DNA from: Clostridiaceae bacterium
GTDB lineage: Bacteria > Bacillota > Clostridia > Lachnospirales > Lachnospiraceae
Assembly (NCBI GenBank): GCA_009911065.1
Contig: QXWR01000045.1
Coordinates: 1-37,662, forward strand
Length of the DNA stretch: 37,662 bases
Reading direction: 5' to 3'
Under the pieces are notes generated by a model that saw nothing but the letters and a program-made list of their open reading frames with translations, was not told the origin of the DNA and did not search any database. Below, piece after piece: positions 31,605-37,662 of this stretch; the first letter of the stretch is position 1; each line of letters begins with the position of its first letter. The translations under genes and the position numbers were made by a program.

Positions 31605-32117
31605 ATGGAAAATATGCTGCGGGTGGGGGTGATTGCCTCCACTCATGGAGTCCGGGGGGAGGTAAAAGTATTCCCTACCACAGATGATGCCAGCCGCTTT
31701 AAAAAGTTGAAGACCGTGGTTTTGGATATTTCACCGGAGCCTGTGACGCTGCATATTGAGAGCGTCCGGTTCTTTAAGAATATGGTAATTATAAAGTTTA
31801 AAGAATTTCAAAATCTCAATGAGGTGGAGCGGTATAAAGGCAAAGATCTGCTGATCGGGAGAGATCAGGCGGTAAAGCTGGGACCAAACGAAAATTTTAT
31901 TGTAGATTTGATCGGATTGAAGGTTGTGACGGATGAGGGGGAGGACTTTGGCGTTCTCAAAGATGTATTAAAGACCGGCGCCAATGATGTGTATGTAATT
32001 CAAGGCAAAGAGGGAAAGGAGTATCTGTTTCCTGCCATAAAGCAATGTATTTTAAATGTAGATCTGGAGTCTGGAACCATTTTGGTTCATATTATGGATG
32101 GGCTTTTAGATTTGTAA
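31605..32117 (+). CDS. rimM: Ribosome maturation factor RimM
   Basis: ATG 31605 with GAGG at 31594-31597 gives 170 residues, the usual RimM length; an in-frame ATG at 31458 lies within the terminator above and is rejected. The N-terminal domain has RVGVIASTHGVRGEVKVFP and the PRC-barrel region has DLIGLKVVTDEGEDFGVLKDVLKTGANDVYV, then a LFPAIKQ block. It binds S19 and helps 16S processing. trmD follows nine bases later. Confidence 0.96.
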   Translation: MENMLRVGVIASTHGVRGEVKVFPTTDDASRFKKLKTVVLDISPEPVTLHIESVRFFKNMVIIKFKEFQNLNEVERYKGKDLLIGRDQAVKLGPNENFIVDLIGLKVVTDEGEDFGVLKDVLKTGANDVYVIQGKEGKEYLFPAIKQCILNVDLESGTILVHIMDGLLDL

Positions 32118-32126
32118 GGAGAATAA

Positions 32127-32885
32127 ATGAATTACCATGTGCTTACATTATTTCCGGATATGGTTTTAAACGGGTTGAATACCAGTATTATCGGGCGGGC
32201 AGTGGAAAAAGGAATTTTATCTGTGGAGGCAGTCAACATTCGAGATTATACGAAGGAAAAGCATGGTCATGTGGATGATGCGCCTTATGGGGGCGGCGCT
32301 GGTATGGTTATGCAGGCAGCGCCGGTGTGTGATGCCTATGAAGCTTTGTGCCTGCGTTTGGGAAAACGTCCCAGGGTTCTTTATATGACTCCCCAGGGCC
32401 GGGTGTTTAATCAGACTGTGGCAGAGGAACTGGCAGCAGAGGAAGATTTGGTGTTTTTGTGCGGCCATTACGAGGGAATTGATGAGCGGGCTTTGGAGCG
32501 GATTGTCACAGACCAGTTGTCTGTGGGGGATTATGTACTGACGGGAGGAGAACTGCCGGCCATGGTTATGATTGACTGCATTTCCCGGCTGGTGCCAGGG
32601 GTTTTAAGCAATGATCAGTCAGCAGAAATCGAGTCTTTCCATGACAATCTGTTGGAATATCCCCAATATACCCGTCCAGAGGTGTATGACGGGCAATCTG
32701 TGCCGGAAGTGTTGTTGTCAGGACATCATAAAAAAATTGACCAGTGGCGGCGGGAACAATCGATTCGAAGGACCCTTGAGAGGAGGCCAGATCTTTTGGA
32801 GAAGGCAAATTTGACTTTGAAAGAACGGGAGTTTCTTGAGGAGCTGAAAAAAGAGATGGAAGGCAAAAAACGCTTGCAATTATAA
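32127..32885 (+). CDS. trmD: tRNA (guanine-37-N1)-methyltransferase TrmD
   Basis: The 252-residue SPOUT enzyme methylates G37 of tRNA. It opens MNYHVLTLFPDM, has DDAPYGGGAGMVM, and the trefoil-knot segment LCGHYEGIDERALE, DQLSVGDYVLTGGELPAMV. The C-terminal YTRP, VLLSGHH and IDQWRREQSI helices are standard. AAGGAG lies just before the ATG. Confidence 0.98.
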   Translation: MNYHVLTLFPDMVLNGLNTSIIGRAVEKGILSVEAVNIRDYTKEKHGHVDDAPYGGGAGMVMQAAPVCDAYEALCLRLGKRPRVLYMTPQGRVFNQTVAEELAAEEDLVFLCGHYEGIDERALERIVTDQLSVGDYVLTGGELPAMVMIDCISRLVPGVLSNDQSAEIESFHDNLLEYPQYTRPEVYDGQSVPEVLLSGHHKKIDQWRREQSIRRTLERRPDLLEKANLTLKEREFLEELKKEMEGKKRLQL

Positions 32886-32902
32886 GGAAATTATGATAAT
32901 AT
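32874..32902 (+). promoter_or_regulatory. Probable promoter of rplS
   Basis: TTGCAA (32874-32879), 17-base spacer, TAATAT (32897-32902), overlapping the end of trmD and leaving a leader of about 85 bases before rplS. Confidence 0.5.
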
Positions 32903-32991
32903 CAAATGCGTTGTGAATGAGAAAAGAGATGGTCCTCTGTTGCCTGAAAAGCATTTAAGAACATCAAATATAAGAAGGAGGTTCACACAAT

Positions 32992-33339
32992 ATGAACGAG
33001 ATCATTAAGAAAATTGAGGACGAGCAGTTAAAAGAGTCTGTGCCAGAGTTTCATGTAGGAGATACGGTTCGGGTGTATAACAAGATCAAAGAGGGAAACC
33101 GGGAGAGAATCCAGGTTTTTGAGGGAACGGTGATCAAGCGTCAGAATGGCGGCGCTCGTGAGACTTTTACGGTTCGGAAGAACTCCAACGGAATCGGTGT
33201 TGAGAAGACATGGCCGGTTCATTCTCCGTCTGTGGATGACATCCAGGTGGTGCGGAGAGGTAAGGTGAGACGTGCGAAACTGAATTATTTAAGAGATCGA
33301 GTGGGCAAGCGTGCGAAAGTAAAAGAACTGGTAAAGTAA
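32992..33339 (+). CDS. rplS: 50S ribosomal protein L19
   Basis: The 115-residue protein has the L19 sequence FHVGDTVRVYNKIKEGNRER, FEGTVIKRQNGGARETFTVRK and GVEKTWPVHSPSVD, and a basic C-terminus. AGAAGGAGG lies 9 bases before the ATG. A strong terminator follows. Confidence 0.98.
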   Translation: MNEIIKKIEDEQLKESVPEFHVGDTVRVYNKIKEGNRERIQVFEGTVIKRQNGGARETFTVRKNSNGIGVEKTWPVHSPSVDDIQVVRRGKVRRAKLNYLRDRVGKRAKVKELVK

Positions 33340-33349
33340 GAAGGGAAAC

Positions 33350-33380
33350 AAGGGACAATGCAAATTGTCCCTTCATTTTT
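33350..33380 (+). terminator. Terminator after rplS
   Basis: AAGGGACAAT (33350-33359) and ATTGTCCCTT (33364-33373) form a perfect 10-bp stem with a GCAA tetraloop, followed by CATTTTT. Confidence 0.92.
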
Positions 33381-33419
33381 ACCGAAAGCGTATTTATTTA
33401 GTATGATAGAATGATACCA

Positions 33420-33442
33420 GGGTCAAAAAGACCTTTTGACCC
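33420..33442. repeat. Short intergenic palindrome
   Basis: GGGTCAAAA (33420-33428) and TTTTGACCC (33434-33442) form a 9-bp stem with a five-base loop and no following T run. Possibly a dispersed intergenic palindrome; a genome-wide count would tell. Confidence 0.55.
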
Positions 33443-33518
33443 CAACATCATAGAATAGGATGGAAGTTATATTGTTTTTTTCTGCGAACGGTAAGTTAAA
33501 ATCAATGAGGTAGAATCC

Positions 33519-34070
33519 GTGGATTTTTATTATAGAGAAGATAGGAGAATGGTTCGGGTAGTTATGAGCTGGGTGGTGGATGTGGTGGTGATGCTTGCCT
33601 TTGCCTGGTTCTTTTTGCATTCTTTTGGAATACAGATTCCAGTGGCAGGACAGTCTATGATGCCGCTTTTAAATTCAGGAGATGTGGTGTTAGTCAATAA
33701 ACTGATTTATGATTTTTGGAAACCTCAGCGGTTGGATGTGGTGGTGTTTGAAAGAGAGGATAAACGATCTTTTGTAAAGAGAGTAATCGGGCTGCCAGGA
33801 GAGACAGTGCAGATTCAAGGTGGCTATGTGTATGTAAACGGAGAACGTCTGGAAGCAGACAATGGACTTGACCAGGTTTCTTTGGCCGGTTTGGCAGAAA
33901 GTCCGGTGAAGCTTGGGGAAGATGAGTATTTTCTTTTGGGAGATAATCGGGACAGCAGTGAGGATAGTCGTTTTGCCAATGTGGGCAACGTAAAGGAAGA
34001 ACAGATTTTAGGAAAGGTCTGGATGAGGATTTCTCCTTTGGTGGATATAGGACCAGTTTGGTCACACTGA
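33519..34070 (+). CDS. lepB: Type I signal peptidase
   Basis: GTG 33519 with ATGAGG at 33505-33510 gives 183 residues. One N-terminal membrane segment (WVVDVVVMLAFAWFFLHSF) is followed by the catalytic Ser46 in GQSMMPLL and Lys87 in FVKRVIGLPGE, and the LLGDNRDSSEDSR block, as in SipS-type enzymes. It removes signal peptides outside the membrane. It begins a run lepB-rbgA-rnhB-yraN-pgeF. Confidence 0.96.
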   Translation: MDFYYREDRRMVRVVMSWVVDVVVMLAFAWFFLHSFGIQIPVAGQSMMPLLNSGDVVLVNKLIYDFWKPQRLDVVVFEREDKRSFVKRVIGLPGETVQIQGGYVYVNGERLEADNGLDQVSLAGLAESPVKLGEDEYFLLGDNRDSSEDSRFANVGNVKEEQILGKVWMRISPLVDIGPVWSH

Positions 34071-34147
34071 CAGGATAAAAGGTAAGAAACATTTGCAAAT
34101 AAGTCCCCGTAGGGACATGAGACGGAAAAGTCAGGAGGGAACTCTTT

Positions 34148-35029
34148 TTGAATATACAATGGTATCCGGGACATATGACAAAGGCAAAACGTGCCATGAA
34201 GGAAGATCTCCGGCTTATTGATTTGATTATTGAGCTGGTGGATGCCAGGGCGCCTCTTGCCAGCCGAAATCCGGATTTGGACGAGCTGGGGAAGGGAAAG
34301 TCCAGAGTGATTCTTCTGAATAAGGCGGATTTGGCCGGTGAGAGGGAGAATGGGGTGTGGATGGACTGGTTTCGGGCAAAAGGTTTTTATGTGACAGAGG
34401 TCAATTCACAGCGGGGAGACGGAATAAAAAAGATCAATGGAATCGTTTCCGAGGCATGTAAAGAGAAGTTGGAGAGAGACCGGCGGCGAGGAATTTTGAA
34501 TCGGCCGGTGCGGGCTATGGTAGTGGGGATTCCCAATGTGGGAAAGTCTACTTTTATCAATTCCTTTGCAGGAAAGGCATGTACCCGGACCGGCAATAAG
34601 CCGGGGGTGACAAGGGGAAACCAGTGGATTCGCCTAAATAAATCTTTGGAACTTCTGGACACGCCGGGAATTTTGTGGCCAAAGTTTGAAGACCCAAAAG
34701 TGGGACTTTTGCTGGCTATGATCGGTTCCATTAATGATGAAATATTGGATCGGGATGAACTGGCAGTGGAGCTTTTGAAGCTTTTGCAGGAAAAGAAGCC
34801 AGAGGTGTTGGTAGAGCGGTATGGAAGCGCTGGCAATGAGGAAGGGGTTCTGACAGAAGAAGTCTTGCAGCAGATTGCCCGGACACGGGCCTGTCTGAAA
34901 AAGGGCGGAGAGCTGGATCTTACAAAAGCAGCAGGAATATTAATCGAAGATTTTCGAAGCGGACGATTAGGACGGATTACTTTGGAGCTTCCAAAATCGG
35001 AATCACCAACAGAGGAGAAGTTATTTTGA
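34148..35029 (+). CDS. rbgA: Ribosome biogenesis GTPase RbgA (YlqF)
   Basis: The 293-residue protein is a circularly permuted GTPase: the G4 motif NKADL comes first, then G1 GIPNVGKST and G3 DTPG. It starts MNIQWYPGHMTKAKR, diagnostic of YlqF, which completes 50S subunit assembly. The TTG start follows AGGAGGG at 34133-34139. It overlaps rnhB by four bases (TTGA). Confidence 0.97.
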   Translation: MNIQWYPGHMTKAKRAMKEDLRLIDLIIELVDARAPLASRNPDLDELGKGKSRVILLNKADLAGERENGVWMDWFRAKGFYVTEVNSQRGDGIKKINGIVSEACKEKLERDRRRGILNRPVRAMVVGIPNVGKSTFINSFAGKACTRTGNKPGVTRGNQWIRLNKSLELLDTPGILWPKFEDPKVGLLLAMIGSINDEILDRDELAVELLKLLQEKKPEVLVERYGSAGNEEGVLTEEVLQQIARTRACLKKGGELDLTKAAGILIEDFRSGRLGRITLELPKSESPTEEKLF

Positions 35030-35688
35030 GAAAGTTAAGTGAAGAAAAGTTGGCGGCAGAACGGAAACGGCTGGAACAGATGAGAGACTATGAGAGGAAA
35101 TATGCTTCTTATTCCGCGATCTGCGGGATTGACGAGGCAGGCCGGGGACCCTTTGCAGGGCCAGTGGTGGCCGGAGCGGTCATTCTGCCCCCGGATTGTG
35201 AAATTTTGTATCTGAATGATTCCAAAAAGCTTTCGGAAAAGCGCCGGGAGGAATTGTTTCTGGAGATTCAAAAAAAGGCAGTGGCTTGGAGCGTGGGGGT
35301 GATGGAACCACAGGATATTGACCGTATGAATATACTTCAGGCCACCTACGAGGCGATGAGAAGGGCAATAGCCGGATTGGAAACTGAGCCAGATTTGCTT
35401 TTAAATGATGCAGTGACCATTCCGGGATTGGAGGTTTTTCAGGTAAATATTATTAAAGGGGATGCAAAAAGCGTGTCCATCGCGGCGGCAAGCATTGTGG
35501 CAAAAGTTACCAGAGATCATCTGATGAAAGAATATGACTCTAAGTATCCAGAGTATGGCTTTGCTAAGCACAAAGGGTATGGCACGGGGGAACACATAGC
35601 CGCATTGCTGAAATATGGTCCCTGTCCCATTCACCGAAAAACTTTTATTACAAAGTACACCAAAAGAGAAGAAGGGGACCAGGATTGA
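35026..35688 (+). CDS. rnhB: Ribonuclease HII
   Basis: The 220-residue protein has GIDEAGRGPFAGPVVAGAVI with the catalytic Asp-Glu, LNDSKKLSEKRRE, and the later GDAKSVSIAAASIVAKVTRD and KGYGTGEH blocks. It removes ribonucleotides from RNA-DNA hybrids. The TTG start overlaps the previous stop as TTGA, with GAGGAG upstream. Confidence 0.98.
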   Translation: MRKLSEEKLAAERKRLEQMRDYERKYASYSAICGIDEAGRGPFAGPVVAGAVILPPDCEILYLNDSKKLSEKRREELFLEIQKKAVAWSVGVMEPQDIDRMNILQATYEAMRRAIAGLETEPDLLLNDAVTIPGLEVFQVNIIKGDAKSVSIAAASIVAKVTRDHLMKEYDSKYPEYGFAKHKGYGTGEHIAALLKYGPCPIHRKTFITKYTKREEGDQD

Positions 35689-36035
35689 GGGGGCCTTTTA
35701 ACAAACGGAAGATCGGCGCTTGGTATGAACAGATGGCGGCAGAATATCTGAAAGGCCAGGGGATGGTCATTTTAGAGCAGAATTACCGTGTCCGCCAGGG
35801 AGAGATTGATTTAATTGGAAAGGATGGAGACTGTCTGGTTTTTGTGGAAGTAAAATACCGCAGAAACGGAATAAACGGAGATCCGGCGGAGGCAGTGACT
35901 CCGGACAAACAGCGTCACATTCGTCAGGCGGCAAACTGTTATTTGTATCGCTGTCAGTGTAAAGATATGTTGTGCAGGTTTGATGTGGTCAGTATTTTAG
36001 GCAGAGAAGTCCAATGGATTCAGGATGCTTTTTAG
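35685..36035 (+). CDS. yraN: YraN/UPF0102 family endonuclease-like protein
   Basis: The 116-residue protein has GAWYEQMAAEYLKGQGM, then QNYRVRQGEIDLIGKDGDCLVFVEVKYR, with the Glu-x-Asp and Val-Glu-Val-Lys nuclease core of UPF0102. The TTG start again overlaps the previous stop as TTGA. The position after rnhB is conserved. Function is not firmly known. Confidence 0.94.
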   Translation: MRGPFNKRKIGAWYEQMAAEYLKGQGMVILEQNYRVRQGEIDLIGKDGDCLVFVEVKYRRNGINGDPAEAVTPDKQRHIRQAANCYLYRCQCKDMLCRFDVVSILGREVQWIQDAF

Positions 36036-36053
36036 AAGTGAGGTGAACCAAAC

Positions 36054-36902
36054 ATGGAATGGAGACGGAAGACCGGTGGTGAGTCTTTGAACGTGCAGGA
36101 GAAAAAGGGCGTAGTTTGGCTGGAATTTCCGGCCCTTTCCCAAACCGGGCAGGTTCGGCATGGTTTTTCCACCAGACTGGGCGGTGTGAGTCAGGGGGAC
36201 TTTTCGTCCATGAATTTTACTTTTACCAGAGGAGATCATCCGGAACATGTGATGGAAAACTATCGGCGGATGGCAGAGGCTCTGGAAGTAGATGTTCATG
36301 GAATGGTTTTGTCCTGGCAGACCCATACCACCAACGTTCGTATGGTTGGGGAAGCGGATAAGGGAAAGGGAATTTTTCGGGAACGGGATTATATAGATGT
36401 GGATGGTTTGATTACCAATGTGTCAGGATTAACGCTGGTGACATTTTATGCAGACTGTGTGCCTCTTTATATTTTGGACCCGGTTCATCGTGCAATCGGA
36501 TTGTCCCATTCCGGGTGGCGGGGAACTGTAAACCGGATGGGAAAAGTTACATTAGAGGCAATGAGCCGGGAATATGGCACAAGACCGGAAGATGTAATTG
36601 CCTGCATTGGTCCCAGCATTTGTCAGGACTGTTTTGAGGTGGGTCCGGAGGTGGTCCAGGAATTTGCAGACAGGTTTGGTCCTTCTCGTGAAAGGGAACT
36701 TTTTTACAGGACAAAAGAGGATAAGTATCAGCTGAATCTCTGGCGTGCCAATGAAATTGTTTTTGAGGAGGCAGGAGTGGCAAAAGAACGGATTCATACA
36801 ACGGATATTTGTACCCGGTGTAATCCAGATTTGCTGTTTTCCCACCGGAAGATGGGGACCAAACGAGGGAATCTGGCGGCATTTTTGTGTCTGAATGGAT
36901 AA
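36054..36902 (+). CDS. pgeF: Peptidoglycan editing factor PgeF (YfiH/YlmD, laccase-domain)
   Basis: The 282-residue protein shows GFSTRLGGVSQGDFSSMNFT, then WQTHTTNV, TFYADCVPLYILDP and IGLSHSGWRGTVN, with the His-Cys-His metal site of the YfiH/multicopper polyphenol oxidase family, and CTRCNPDLLFSHR near the end. YfiH acts as a dipeptidase that keeps L-Ser out of peptidoglycan precursors in E. coli. Standard length. Confidence 0.94.
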   Translation: MEWRRKTGGESLNVQEKKGVVWLEFPALSQTGQVRHGFSTRLGGVSQGDFSSMNFTFTRGDHPEHVMENYRRMAEALEVDVHGMVLSWQTHTTNVRMVGEADKGKGIFRERDYIDVDGLITNVSGLTLVTFYADCVPLYILDPVHRAIGLSHSGWRGTVNRMGKVTLEAMSREYGTRPEDVIACIGPSICQDCFEVGPEVVQEFADRFGPSRERELFYRTKEDKYQLNLWRANEIVFEEAGVAKERIHTTDICTRCNPDLLFSHRKMGTKRGNLAAFLCLNG

Positions 36903-36928
36903 ATTATTTAAGGAAGGGAAGGATTGGG

Positions 36929-37465
36929 ATGAAAATTGCAGTGATTGGATTCAGCGGAAGCGGAAAGTCTACGCTGGCAAAAGATTTGGGCAGAGCTTTT
37001 CACATCCCGGTTCTTCATCTGGACCGGGTTCACTGGGTTCGTGGATGGAAAGAGCGGCCTTTGGGGAAAAGGCAGGCAATTGTCCGGAATTTTATGGATA
37101 CAAAGGATTCCTGGGTTATAGATGGAAATTACAATAAGCTGGAGTATGAGCGCCGGCTTTTTGAGACGGACCAAATTGTTTTTATGAATTTTAATCGGTT
37201 TTCCTGTCTGTACCGGGTGGGGAAGCGGTATTGGAAATACCGGGGAAGAACAAGAGAAGACATGGGGAAGGGCTGCAAGGAAAAGCTGGACCTGGAATTT
37301 GTCTGGTGGATTCTGTATAAGGCACGGACTCGGAAAAAGTGGATGGAATATAAGAAGATTATGAGGCAGTACAAAAAGAAAATGGTGGTGATTTCCAACC
37401 AGAATCAGTTGAATGCTTATAAAAAAGATTTTTTGAGAAATCTTGATAATTTCTCTTGTCCATGA
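36929..37465 (+). CDS. P-loop kinase-like protein (topology modulation/FlaR-like)
   Basis: ATG 36929 follows AAGGAAGGGAAGG; 178 residues. It starts MKIAVIGFSGSGKST (Walker A), then HLDRVHW and VIDGNYNK, as in adenylate-kinase-like 'topology modulation' proteins, which probably phosphorylate a small molecule. The true substrate of this family is not known. The region after it (37466-37558) has only a weak TGGTGA/TCACCA hairpin. Confidence 0.85.
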   Translation: MKIAVIGFSGSGKSTLAKDLGRAFHIPVLHLDRVHWVRGWKERPLGKRQAIVRNFMDTKDSWVIDGNYNKLEYERRLFETDQIVFMNFNRFSCLYRVGKRYWKYRGRTREDMGKGCKEKLDLEFVWWILYKARTRKKWMEYKKIMRQYKKKMVVISNQNQLNAYKKDFLRNLDNFSCP

Positions 37466-37558
37466 TATACTTTCATCATCCGGTTTCTTCTAAGGTTCTG
37501 GTGAATTTCTCACCATTTGTTCCGTTTTTTCTAAACTTTATGGAGGTATTATGTATCT

Positions 37559-37662
37559 ATGGCAAATAATAAGTTGAAACACAGCACGCAAAAACATAAC
37601 CTTAACTGTGACGATTTATCCACACTTTGGAATACTCTTCCAAATACCAAAGAGGAGGTCCT
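37559..37662 (+). CDS. Unknown protein, N-terminal part (runs off the window)
   Basis: ATG 37559 opens a frame of 34 codons to the window end, beginning MANNKLKHSTQKHNLNCDDL. GGAGG at 37542-37546 lies 12 bases upstream. An overlapping ATG at 37551 would end after eight codons. I do not recognise the protein. Confidence 0.45.
   Translation, partial: MANNKLKHSTQKHNLNCDDLSTLWNTLPNTKEEV

Noticed and set aside
32886..32991. L19 leader RNA or riboswitch before rplS
   Set aside because: The leader is long enough, but I could not recognise a conserved structure by eye.
33420..33442. Second terminator after rplS
   Set aside because: The stem is good but no T run follows on either strand; the hairpin at 33350-33380 already fits as the terminator.

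Overview
The window looks like a chromosomal segment of a low-to-mid GC Gram-positive anaerobe of the Clostridia, probably Lachnospiraceae. The right half carries the Firmicutes gene order ylxM-ffh-rpsP-khpA-rimM-trmD-rplS-lepB-rbgA-rnhB-yraN-pgeF, with strong AGGAGG-type ribosome binding sites, several TTG starts and sigma-A promoters. This assignment is inferred from gene order and protein style, not from a database search.

Layout. (1) 1-25844 is one long, tightly packed, plus-strand surface-polysaccharide operon that begins upstream of the window. It holds the end of a DegT aminotransferase, a membrane phosphoglycosyl transferase that primes synthesis, glycosyltransferases, a wbpA/wbpI/wbpB/wbpD-type set for a 2,3-diamino-mannuronic acid nucleotide sugar, a UDP-GlcNAc 2-epimerase, Wzy-like and Wzx-like membrane proteins, a FemAB-like acyltransferase, a deacetylase-like protein, an asparagine-synthase-like amidotransferase, two formyltransferases, a GNAT acetyltransferase, a GT-C membrane glycosyltransferase, a GT2, and an MBOAT plus DHHW/AlgJ-like O-acetylation pair. 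DNA from about 8.05 to 22.7 kb is visibly more AT-rich than either side. (2) 25845-26516 holds an apparent type I toxin-antitoxin cassette (26-aa membrane toxin and convergent antisense RNA) lying between two 113-bp direct repeats of the 3' end of the DHHW gene. (3) 26517-27641 is a wbpE-like aminotransferase with its own promoter, which would complete the diamino-uronate pathway. (4) 27842-28006 is a palindromic MITE-like element, followed by a minus-strand hicAB toxin-antitoxin operon. (5) 28993-37465 is the conserved translation and secretion block. A partial unknown gene starts at 37559.

The main discovery is a set of six long poly-G tracts (8 to 12 G), all on the coding strand, all inside genes of the polysaccharide operon, and all followed by TA. 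No tract of 7 or more G or C was found elsewhere in the window. Three tracts keep their gene in frame (a GT4, the GT-C and the MBOAT acyltransferase). One puts a formyltransferase out of frame. One ends a glycosyltransferase just before a second, homologous C-terminal domain that a one-base change would fuse on. One chooses between two almost equally long C-termini of a second formyltransferase. This is the signature of slipped-strand phase variation controlling decoration (formyl, O-acetyl) and glycosyl linkages of a surface glycan, with several independent switches in one operon. In two paralogous glycosyltransferase pairs the break point of a truncated copy coincides with the position of a G tract, which suggests the tracts may also be seams for domain shuffling.
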